Assembly (NCBI GenBank): GCA_026418615.1
Contig: JAOAAY010000004.1
Coordinates: 1 to 32,873, forward strand
DNA: 32,873 nucleotides
From: Candidatus Sumerlaeaceae bacterium
GTDB lineage: Bacteria; Sumerlaeota; Sumerlaeia; Sumerlaeales; Sumerlaeaceae
Reading direction: 5' to 3'
Shown here: positions 1 to 7,017 of the stretch, in pieces
Layout: the number at the start of each line of letters is the position of its first letter
How positions within the stretch are numbered: position 1 is the first letter of the stretch
Program-made: the position numbers and the translations under genes
Notes under the pieces: generated by a model
Databases searched by the model: none
The model's input: only the letters and a program-made list of their open reading frames with translations
What the model was told of the DNA's origin: nothing

Positions 1-25
1 CGTTCACCCCGCATGGCAGGTGTTT

Positions 26-64
26 AAAAAGAAAAACCGCGGGGAGCCTTTTGGCCCCCCGCGG
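26..64 (-). terminator. Rho-independent terminator of the large exported protein gene
   Basis: Read on the minus strand, an 8-bp perfect GC stem (CCGCGGGG at one arm, CCCCGCGG at the other, plus-strand 37-44 and 57-64) closes a 12-nt loop. It is followed at once by TTTTTCTTTTT. It begins 25 bases after the stop codon of the gene at 89-2059. This is a textbook intrinsic terminator and indicates that the gene ends its own transcript. Confidence 0.88.
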
Positions 65-88
65 CAGGGAAAAATCCCTTAGCCGCGT

Positions 89-2059
89 TTAGTCGGCAAC
101 CAACGGATGCACCCGAATCTGGACCTCATCAATCGTGAAGAGGCCAGCCTCGAGTTCTGGGCTGTTACTGAGCGGCGACAACGAGTCAACAAGGTCGACG
201 CCGATAAACAGCGCACGACGCGTATCGCTCGAAGTCGAGCCCGGACCCGGAACCGCAGACTGCAGCGGCATCTTGGTTGCAAGAGTGCCAGCCACATCGG
301 CGCGGATGTCGCCGTTGAGATGCGGATGGAAGATCTGGTGATACCAGCCACCATTCGCACCCGGCTTCTTGTCCGGGTTCAGACAGCCAATACCCGGCAG
401 CGTCTGAGTCGCGATCAACTGCGCTGTCGCGTTATTCGATGCACGCGAGCCACCGATCTCCAACTTGTGGTTCCAGTTGAAGCGCGCGGAGCGGGCGCGC
501 AGACGAATCTGCGACTGCACATTGGAGTTGCGCGTGCTGGTGATGTGCCAACGGATCGAGTACTGCTTGCCCTCCTCAACACGGAGCATCGCAGCATAAT
601 CCGCCGGAGTCACCGAGCCAGCCGGCTTGCCGAACGGCGAGAAATCGGCCGTGGCAACACCAAGGTTCGCCGACGGCATAGCAACCGACGACAAGGTCAC
701 GCCCACCGAGCCGCTGTGTGTGACAGTCGGAATCTGACCGCTTGTGCGGTCGATCGAGCCGAACTGCCCAGCCGGAGGCAGCGGGAAGAACCGGAACGCG
801 TCGTAGTTCGTCCCGTCAAAGTTGGCCAAGTCAGGCGGCAGGTAGGTCTTAGCCGGTGCAACCGAGAACGGCGTGCAGGTCGCCAACGGATAAGTTCCAA
901 TCTCGCTCTCCGCGAGGTGGAGTTTACCGTTGTTCTGCGGGTTCAAAGCGTAAGCCTCGAACGCCCGCAAGATGCCACCCAGACCGCTCGGGCCAGCATT
1001 CGCAGCAAGGACCGGCACATCCACCGGGTCATAGTCAACACGGTAGATAGACGGAGCCGAAGCCGTGCGCGACGGAGCCAATTCCGCACCGAAGTTGTCG
1101 TCGGCCGCATTGTTCGTGTGGAGCACTTCAAGCGTGCTCGCAACGATCACGAAATTCTGCAGTTTCAGACGGAGGTTCGGAATGACATTAGCCTGGTTCG
1201 GGCTTTGGCCGCTCGCGAACACATAGAACTTGCCGCGAACAACATTGTCCGAACCGACGAAGCCGTACGGCAACCAGTCACCGATCAGGGTCTGGTAACT
1301 TGCCGTTGCGTAGTTCGTCGCAGGCTGCGAGAAGACCTGGATGCTAATGGACTGCGTGCCAGCCTCATAAGCACCGACCGGCGAACCAGCGGCGACCGAG
1401 AAGAACCAGCCGTTCGGATCACCAGCGTTCGTCGTGACATTGTTCGTCGTGAACGAATCAACCTGACGCGTGGAGTACACGCAGGCAGGTGACAACGCGT
1501 CGAAGCCGTCGTCCACCGTGCGGACGATCGTATCTTCCGAGGTCACCTGAGTGCCGTCGGACACATAGAAGCGGACGGTCTTGCCCGTGGCGTGCTGCGT
1601 CTTCGCCGGATCAACCGGGTCAGCATACGGCAGCACCGTCGGCGGCGGCGAGAAGATGACATCGCGGAAGGTCGCGAAGGTGTTGCCCAGACGGATGTTC
1701 TTACCCGCCGGGTTCAACCGGTTCACGCCTCCAGCGGCTGCTTCAGCCGCAATCGCCGCGTCGCCAACAGCCACCGGACCGATTCCGTTGATTTCGAACC
1801 AGTTCGGACCAGTCGGGTTTCCTTCGTCGAAACTCCAGATCAGGGTGGACACCGTGGTGTCCACATCCTGCGCGTAGTCATCAAACTTAAACGCGTTCGT
1901 GAACACGAAGAAGTTGTTGTCGGTGCCGATGTTGTCCTCGGCATCGCCAATGATGACCTCCGGCAGGTCCCGGATCGTGGGGGCCGCCGCAAAGGAAACG
2001 CTCGCGCTGGTAACAAGCAAGGCGCCAGCAAACAGGCTCGTAAGGAGCCTTTTCATCAT
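89..2059 (-). CDS. Large Sec-exported protein of unknown family
   Basis: A 656-residue protein that I do not recognise. The start at 2059 (MMKRLLTS...) is chosen because it begins a clean signal peptide (KR, then a hydrophobic stretch, cleavage near SFA-AAP) and follows GGGAGGG at 7 bases; an in-frame ATG 30 bases upstream lacks this. The mature part is rich in Asn, Thr, Ala and Pro and looks beta-rich. It opens with IRDLPEVIIGDAEDNIGTD and ends IDEVQIRVHPLVAD. Only three Cys are evident, and no transmembrane anchor, lipobox, PEP-CTERM or LPXTG-like tail is visible, so a periplasmic, surface or secreted location is inferred. It is monocistronic, with a sigma70-like promoter at 2201-2230 and a strong terminator at 26-64, suggesting high expression. 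The leader shares sequence blocks with that of the exported protein at 26001. A structural or carbohydrate-binding role is possible but unproven. Confidence 0.85.
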   Translation of the reverse strand: MMKRLLTSLFAGALLVTSASVSFAAAPTIRDLPEVIIGDAEDNIGTDNNFFVFTNAFKFDDYAQDVDTTVSTLIWSFDEGNPTGPNWFEINGIGPVAVGDAAIAAEAAAGGVNRLNPAGKNIRLGNTFATFRDVIFSPPPTVLPYADPVDPAKTQHATGKTVRFYVSDGTQVTSEDTIVRTVDDGFDALSPACVYSTRQVDSFTTNNVTTNAGDPNGWFFSVAAGSPVGAYEAGTQSISIQVFSQPATNYATASYQTLIGDWLPYGFVGSDNVVRGKFYVFASGQSPNQANVIPNLRLKLQNFVIVASTLEVLHTNNAADDNFGAELAPSRTASAPSIYRVDYDPVDVPVLAANAGPSGLGGILRAFEAYALNPQNNGKLHLAESEIGTYPLATCTPFSVAPAKTYLPPDLANFDGTNYDAFRFFPLPPAGQFGSIDRTSGQIPTVTHSGSVGVTLSSVAMPSANLGVATADFSPFGKPAGSVTPADYAAMLRVEEGKQYSIRWHITSTRNSNVQSQIRLRARSARFNWNHKLEIGGSRASNNATAQLIATQTLPGIGCLNPDKKPGANGGWYHQIFHPHLNGDIRADVAGTLATKMPLQSAVPGPGSTSSDTRRALFIGVDLVDSLSPLSNSPELEAGLFTIDEVQIRVHPLVAD

Positions 2060-2118
2060 ACTACTACCCTCCCTTCGGAAAGAAGACATTTTTGGCGCTC
2101 TCCGGGCTGAGCCTCGGG

Positions 2119-2130
2119 AGCCTGAAACAT
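2119..2130 (-). promoter_or_regulatory. Leader 12-mer shared with the gene at 26001
   Basis: On the minus strand this reads ATGTTTCAGGCT, in the predicted 5' UTR, with its 3' end 59 bases before the start codon at 2059. The identical 12-mer occurs at 25959-25970 in the leader of another exported-protein gene. Its ATG opens a 24-codon reading frame whose TGA overlaps the start codon at 2059 (ATGA). No SD precedes that ATG, so conservation at the RNA or DNA level is as likely as a leader peptide. Confidence 0.45.
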
Positions 2131-2200
2131 AACCAAATATTTTTGAGGGTTACAGCAAATCCTCCCCTGCTGGCGCAGTTTCTTCGCTATTGTGCCATAC

Positions 2201-2230
2201 GGTATAGGAAGCCCTCGGGGTACGCGTCAA
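2201..2230 (-). promoter_or_regulatory. Predicted sigma70-like promoter for the 656-aa exported protein
   Basis: On the minus strand, a TTGACG -35 (plus 2225-2230) is separated by 18 bp from a TATACC -10 (plus 2201-2206). Transcription would begin near 2194, giving a 5' UTR of about 135 nt before the SD and start at 2059. The -35 matches consensus at 5 of 6 positions and the -10 at 4 of 6. The remaining 2303-2535 stretch up to ftsH holds no gene that I can support; I see no clear ftsH promoter in it. Confidence 0.5.
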
Positions 2231-2256
2231 CCGAAAAACGCAGCCCCCTTCACCCC

Positions 2257-2302
2257 GTCCTACAGACCGTACGACCGTTTGTCCGACAGATTTTGTCCTA
2301 CA
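2257..2302 (-). repeat. Triple direct repeat TGT(A/C)GGAC upstream of the promoter
   Basis: Three copies of TGTMGGAC occur on the minus strand, at plus 2257-2264, 2281-2288 and 2295-2302, all in the same orientation and upstream of the -35 at 2225-2230. The middle copy extends to TGTCGGACAAA, an 11-mer found again at 25806-25816 upstream of another exported-protein gene. Unequal spacing (24 and 14 bases) argues against simple tandem duplication. An activator or repressor site array is an inference. Confidence 0.45.
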
Positions 2303-2535
2303 CGGCATGCTGGAAGTATACCCCAGTTGCCCACCGATGATTCTCTTTCGCCGGCAGGCGTCGCGCATCATCCCTGAACGATGCCCATGCAACATGACGA
2401 CGGTTGCCAAGCCCAAGGCGGCTTCGGTCTGCTGTAGAGAATAACTGGGATTTGTGAAGTGCATTTTCTTTCAAGCCCGGGATCAAGCCCCCCGATGCGC
2501 TCGGGCCCACCACTGAACAGGATGAACCTCGACTC

Positions 2536-4494
2536 ATGAACGGTCTTAAGTCCGCGACCCTCTGGATCATCATCTTCCTCGTGTTCATCCTCATGTACAC
2601 GACTTACACCCAGAAAAATCCGCCAAAGGACCTTGATCTCACTTCGTTTATGCAGATGGTGGACAAGCGCGGGAGCGAGGCCTTCAAAGGCAAAATTGTT
2701 GACCGTGACGGCACCATCGAAGGCACCTATGTGGACGCTTCAGGCAATGAGCAGCGCTTCCAGACCCGCTATCAAGCCGGGCAGGCCGAAATGGTCTTGG
2801 CCCGCATCGTGGACAAGGGAATTCCCTACGAAGCACGGCGCTCCTCCGGCCTGCTCCAGCAACTCTTCATATCGCTCCTGCTGCCGCTCCTGCTTTTTGT
2901 TGGAATCTGGATCCTCATCATGCGCCAATTGCAGGGAAGCGGCAACAAGGCCATGAGTTTCGGCAAAAGCCGCGCCAAACTCGTCAATCAAGGCCAGACC
3001 AAGGTCACCTTCCAGGATGTCGCAGGCGTGGACGAGGCCAAGGAAGAACTCAAGGAAGTCGTGGATTTCCTCAAGGATCCGCAGAAATTTTCCCGCCTCG
3101 GCGGCAAAATCCCCAAGGGTGTGCTCCTCTACGGCCCGCCGGGCACTGGCAAAACCCTGCTGGCCAAGGCCGTCGCGGGCGAAGCCAATGTCCCGTTCTT
3201 CTCCATATCCGGCTCTGACTTTGTCGAAATGTTTGTCGGCGTCGGCGCCAGCCGCGTCCGCGACCTCTTCGAGCAAGCCAAGAAGCACAAGCCCTGCCTG
3301 ATTTTCATGGATGAGATTGACGCAGTCGGGCGGCACCGGTGGTCAGGCATCGGGGGCGGCCACGACGAGCGCGAACAGACGCTCAACCAGTTGCTGGTGG
3401 AAATGGACGGCTTCACCACCAATGAGGGAGTCATTCTGATTGCGGCCACCAATAGGCCCGACATGCTCGATCAGGCCCTCCTGCGGCCCGGCCGGTTCGA
3501 CCGTCAGATCGCCGTGGATTACCCCGACCTGAAGGGCCGCGAGAAAATTCTGCAGGTTCATGCCAAAGAGGTGCGCCTCGCGCCGTCCGCCGATCTGGCC
3601 CGCATTGCCAAGGGCACTTCCGGATTTTCCGGTGCCGATCTGGCCAACCTCATCAACGAGGCCGCGCTGCTGGCCGCGCGCCGCAACAAAGAGGAAATCG
3701 GCATGGCGGAACTCGAGGAGGCCCGCGACCGCGTCATGATGGGACCCGAGCGCCGAAGCCTCGCACTCACCGAGAAAGAAAAGCAATTAACAGCCTACCA
3801 CGAGGCCGGCCACGCACTCACCGCAAAATATGTGGCCACAGATGAGGAAGTCCACAAGGTCACCATCATTCCCCGCGGCCGGGCTCTTGGCGTCACGAGT
3901 TACCTGCCCGGCGAAGAGCGGTTTACCCAGTTCCGCAGCAAACTGCTTGACCGCCTCGTTTACATGCTCGGCGGGCGGGCCGCCGAGGAAATCGTTTTTG
4001 GCGATTTCACCACCGGGGCGGGAAACGACCTCGCCCGCGCCACCCAGATGGCGCGCCGAATGGTTTGCGAGTTCGGCATGAGCGATGTTCTCGGACCGCG
4101 AACCTACGGCAGCGAAAGCAGCCTGATGGCTCTTGCCGGTCGAGGCGAAATCCCCAGCGGCGAACGCGACTATAGCGAGGCCACCGCCGCCATCATCGAC
4201 GAGGAAATCAAGAAGATCATCAGCGAGGCGCACCGGCGCGCCGTGCAAATCCTGACGGAGCACCGCGATGTCCTCGACCGCGTGGCGGCCGCTCTCATCG
4301 AACGCGAAACCATTGACGGCCACGATCTCGACCTCCTCATGCGCGGCGAGCCGCTGCCTGAACCAGCCGCGCGGGAAACGGCACCGCCCCCCGCGCCCTC
4401 CGCACCCAAGCCTCAGGAAGAGGAGAAGAAAAGCCCCGAGGGCAGCATCTTCGGCAAGCCGCTGATAGACCGACCCAAGGAAATGCCGGGCTGA
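2536..4494 (+). CDS. ftsH: ATP-dependent zinc metalloprotease FtsH
   Basis: A membrane-anchored AAA+ protease that extracts and degrades membrane and short-lived cytosolic proteins. The 652 residues have the family layout: TM1 at about 9-24, a periplasmic FtsH extracellular domain, TM2 at about 108-132, then the AAA module with Walker A GPPGTGKT at 200-207, Walker B LIFMDEID, and the second region of homology [18 protein letters not shown]. The M41 zinc site is HEAGH at 422-426 with the third ligand Asp498 (GAGND). The segment after Walker B reads [16 protein letters not shown]; Trp stands where most homologues I know have Gly. The C-terminus is Pro/Glu/Lys-rich and likely disordered. The start is set by the hydrophobic N-terminus; only a weak SD (AGGATGA, distant) is seen. 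It is convergent with the DUF433 gene, with 23 bases between them and no clear terminator. Confidence 0.97.
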   Translation: MNGLKSATLWIIIFLVFILMYTTYTQKNPPKDLDLTSFMQMVDKRGSEAFKGKIVDRDGTIEGTYVDASGNEQRFQTRYQAGQAEMVLARIVDKGIPYEARRSSGLLQQLFISLLLPLLLFVGIWILIMRQLQGSGNKAMSFGKSRAKLVNQGQTKVTFQDVAGVDEAKEELKEVVDFLKDPQKFSRLGGKIPKGVLLYGPPGTGKTLLAKAVAGEANVPFFSISGSDFVEMFVGVGASRVRDLFEQAKKHKPCLIFMDEIDAVGRHRWSGIGGGHDEREQTLNQLLVEMDGFTTNEGVILIAATNRPDMLDQALLRPGRFDRQIAVDYPDLKGREKILQVHAKEVRLAPSADLARIAKGTSGFSGADLANLINEAALLAARRNKEEIGMAELEEARDRVMMGPERRSLALTEKEKQLTAYHEAGHALTAKYVATDEEVHKVTIIPRGRALGVTSYLPGEERFTQFRSKLLDRLVYMLGGRAAEEIVFGDFTTGAGNDLARATQMARRMVCEFGMSDVLGPRTYGSESSLMALAGRGEIPSGERDYSEATAAIIDEEIKKIISEAHRRAVQILTEHRDVLDRVAAALIERETIDGHDLDLLMRGEPLPEPAARETAPPPAPSAPKPQEEEKKSPEGSIFGKPLIDRPKEMPG

Positions 4495-4517
4495 TCTGCC
4501 TCTGCCACCCCAAAGCG

Positions 4518-4775
4518 TCAGGGTGCGTCGTCATCGAGCAGAAACAGATCCGCGTCGTGCTGGCGCGCAACAAGGCGCCGCGCATAGGCCAAACACGCCA
4601 AAATGTCCTCCCGCTCGAGCCACGGATAACCCTGCATGATCGTCTCGGGCGTGTCGCCAGCCGCAAGCATGGACAACACATGCTCAACAGCCAGCATATT
4701 GCCGCGCACCGTCGGACGCCCGCCAAAAATGGCCGGATTCACGGTGATGCGCCGAAGCAGTTCCCTTTCGTCCAT
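4518..4775 (-). CDS. DUF433-family protein (orphan VapB-like antitoxin type)
   Basis: An 85-residue protein with the DUF433 signature: an N-terminal ITVNPAIFGGRPTVRG block, then VLSMLAAGDTPETIMQGYPWLEREDILACLAYA, predicted as a small winged or helix-turn-helix-like fold. DUF433 proteins are commonly encoded beside a DUF5615 PIN-like toxin and are taken to be antitoxins. Here no such partner is present: the gene lies 66 bases after acsA on the same strand and ends facing ftsH. A weak AGGA sits 11 bases before the ATG. It may be a leftover half-module or a solitary regulator. Family assignment is confident; function is inferred. Confidence 0.82.
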   Translation of the reverse strand: MDERELLRRITVNPAIFGGRPTVRGNMLAVEHVLSMLAAGDTPETIMQGYPWLEREDILACLAYARRLVARQHDADLFLLDDDAP

Positions 4776-4841
4776 ACCAAGGCCAATCCTGACCGAGGCC
4801 GAATCAGGAGAGCAACGGAGAAACTTCGGGCGGGGCGACCG

Positions 4842-6806
4842 CTACTCTTGCTCCTCGCGCAGACGAGCCAGCACGCTGTAATCCTCAAGCGTCGTGGTGT
4901 CGCCCAGAGTCTCCGTGCCGGCCGCAATATCCCGCAACAACCTGCGCATGATTTTGCCTGAACGGGTCTTGGGCAGCGCGTCCGTGAACCGGATATCATC
5001 AGGTCGCGCCAACGCACCAATCTCCTTCACCACATGCTCGCGCAGTTCCTGACGCAGAGCCTCGCTGGCCTCCTGTCCTTGCTCCAAGGTGACAAAGGCG
5101 CAAATGGCCTGACCCTTGAGGTCGTCCGGCCGCCCCACCACCGCGGCCTCTGCCACTTTCGGATGGCTCACCAAGGCGCTCTCAACCTCCATCGTGCCCA
5201 GGCGGTGGCCGCTGACATTGATGACATCGTCCACACGGCCCATAATCCAATGGTATCCGTCCGCATCACACCGCGCGCCGTCGCCGGTAAAATAAATCCC
5301 CGGAAACTCCTCGAAATACTGGCGCCGGAAACGCTCCGGATCGCCGTAGATCGTCCGCAGCATCGAGGGCCAGGGTTTGCGCAACACAAGATACCCGCCC
5401 GTGTTCGCCGGGACGCTTTCACCCGCACGGTTCACAACATCCGGCACTACGCCGAAGAACGGTTTCGTGGCGCTGCCCGGCTTGGTGGGCGTGATGCCCG
5501 GCAGCGGCGTGATCATGATCGCGCCTGTCTCGGTCTGCCACCAGGTGTCCACGATGGGACAATTGCCGTGCCCGATGACCTTGTAATACCACATCCACGC
5601 CTCCGGGTTGATGGGCTCGCCCACCGTGCCCAACAGGCGGAGCGTCCGCAGCGAGTGGCGCCGCGGCCACTGCTCGCCCCAGCGGATGAAACTCCGGATA
5701 GCCGTCGGCGCCGTGTAAAAGATGTTCACCTGATGCCGGTCAATGATGTCCCAGAACCGGTCCGGACGCGGATGGTTCGGCGCCCCCTCGTACATCACCG
5801 TCGTCGCGCCGTTGGACAGGATGCCGTAAATGACATAACTGTGCCCGGTCACCCAGCCGATGTCCGCCGTGCACCAGTAGGTATCCTCGTCCCGCAGGTC
5901 AAATACATACTTGGCTGTCAGAGTCGTACCCAGCAGGTAGCCCGCCGTCGTGTGCACCACGCCCTTGGGCTTGCCCGTGGTCCCACTCGTGTAAAGGATA
6001 TACAAAGGATGCTCGCTGTCGAGATGCGCGCACGGACAGTTGGCCGAGGCCGTTTCCATCAACTCATGGTACCAGTGATCGCGCCCGTACTCGAAGTTCA
6101 CATGCTGACCGGTGCGCCGCACAATCACCACATCCTGAACCGTCGGCGTATGCCGCACAGCCTGATCCACATTATCCTTCAGCGGCACAATGTTGCCGCG
6201 CCGGAAGCCGCCGTCCGCCGTGACCACCACTTTGGCGCCGCAGTCGTTGATGCGGTCCTTGAGCGCCTCCGCACTGAACCCCCCAAACACCACCGAGTGA
6301 ACCGCCCCAATGCGCGCGCAAGCCAGCATCGCCACCGCCGCTTCGGGGATCAGAGGCATGTAAATCGCCACCCGGTCGCCCGTCTGGACCCCCAGATCGC
6401 GCAAAACATTGCCAAACTTTTGCACTTCATGCAGCAGATTCTGATAGGTCAGGATGCGCACCTCCCCCGGTTCCCCCTCCCAGATGATCGCCGCCTTGTT
6501 CTTGCGCCAAGTCGCCACATGCCGGTCGAGGCAGTTGTGGGCAATGTTGATCTTGCCCCCCACAAACCACTTCGAAAACGGAGGATCCCATTCCAGCACC
6601 GTATGCCACCGCTCGAACCAGTCGAGTTCGCTGGCCGCCATGTCCGCCCAGAAACCCTCCGGGTCCTCCACCGACCGCCGGTACATCTCCTCGTATTGCG
6701 CCGCATCCGACAGAACGGCCCGGCGCACAAACGATTCCGGCGGCAGAAATACGCGCTCCTCGCGCAAGACCGAGGTAATATCCTGATGCTGTTGACCGGC
6801 CGTCAT
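4842..6806 (-). CDS. acsA: Acetyl-CoA synthetase (AMP-forming)
   Basis: Converts acetate, ATP and CoA to acetyl-CoA, AMP and PPi in the cytosol. The 654 residues match the usual 650-residue length. Visible motifs are the adenylate-forming P-loop [15 protein letters not shown], the A5-like [44 protein letters not shown] (A8 hinge) and [11 protein letters not shown], whose Lys618 is the catalytic lysine that is acetylated in other bacteria. The start at 6806 follows AAGGAGGAG at 7 bases; an upstream in-frame ATG at 6848 lacks this support. A loose promoter (TTGATT, 15 bp, TCTAAT) can be drawn within 6840-6880 but is weak. The short DUF433 gene follows and may be co-transcribed. Carboxylate neighbours such as propionyl-CoA synthetase are less likely, given the close match to Acs motifs. 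Confidence 0.96.
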   Translation of the reverse strand: MTAGQQHQDITSVLREERVFLPPESFVRRAVLSDAAQYEEMYRRSVEDPEGFWADMAASELDWFERWHTVLEWDPPFSKWFVGGKINIAHNCLDRHVATWRKNKAAIIWEGEPGEVRILTYQNLLHEVQKFGNVLRDLGVQTGDRVAIYMPLIPEAAVAMLACARIGAVHSVVFGGFSAEALKDRINDCGAKVVVTADGGFRRGNIVPLKDNVDQAVRHTPTVQDVVIVRRTGQHVNFEYGRDHWYHELMETASANCPCAHLDSEHPLYILYTSGTTGKPKGVVHTTAGYLLGTTLTAKYVFDLRDEDTYWCTADIGWVTGHSYVIYGILSNGATTVMYEGAPNHPRPDRFWDIIDRHQVNIFYTAPTAIRSFIRWGEQWPRRHSLRTLRLLGTVGEPINPEAWMWYYKVIGHGNCPIVDTWWQTETGAIMITPLPGITPTKPGSATKPFFGVVPDVVNRAGESVPANTGGYLVLRKPWPSMLRTIYGDPERFRRQYFEEFPGIYFTGDGARCDADGYHWIMGRVDDVINVSGHRLGTMEVESALVSHPKVAEAAVVGRPDDLKGQAICAFVTLEQGQEASEALRQELREHVVKEIGALARPDDIRFTDALPKTRSGKIMRRLLRDIAAGTETLGDTTTLEDYSVLARLREEQE

Positions 6807-6935
6807 ACGAACTCTCCTCCTTGGTTTCGACCCGCCCGTGGCTTTCATCGTGAGCGGACGCGATTAGAGCGGCTCCACCCGGAAATCAAGCACCGAATAA
6901 GTACTGTTTCGAGCCTCGCGCCGGCTTGAAAGCAG

Positions 6936-6974
6936 AAAAAAGGGCTCCGGTGCGGTCCCACCGCAACGGAGCCC
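6936..6974 (-). terminator. Rho-independent terminator of the glycoside hydrolase gene
   Basis: On the minus strand the arms GGGCTCCG and CGGAGCCC enclose an inner stem TGCGGT/ACCGCA with a GGG loop, giving a long 14-bp interrupted hairpin, followed by TTTTTT. It begins 43 bases after the stop codon at 7018. It separates the hydrolase transcript from acsA, which therefore needs its own promoter in 6807-6935. Confidence 0.9.
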
Positions 6975-7017
6975 GAGGGGAGAGTGAGGAGGAAATCAGT
7001 CTTTTGTCTTGGCTTGC

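Noticed and set aside
107-1492. Long plus-strand open frame opposite the 656-aa exported protein
   Set aside because: Arg-rich shadow caused by high G/C at third positions of the real minus-strand gene; no SD, no domain, and the opposite frame has a signal peptide and terminator.
2150-2464. 104-codon minus-strand frame in the gap before ftsH
   Set aside because: No SD or motif, and it runs through the predicted promoter and repeats of the downstream gene.
5034-6929. 631-codon plus-strand frame opposite acsA
   Set aside because: Antisense shadow of a clearly recognised Acs gene; composition is Arg/His-rich with no motif.
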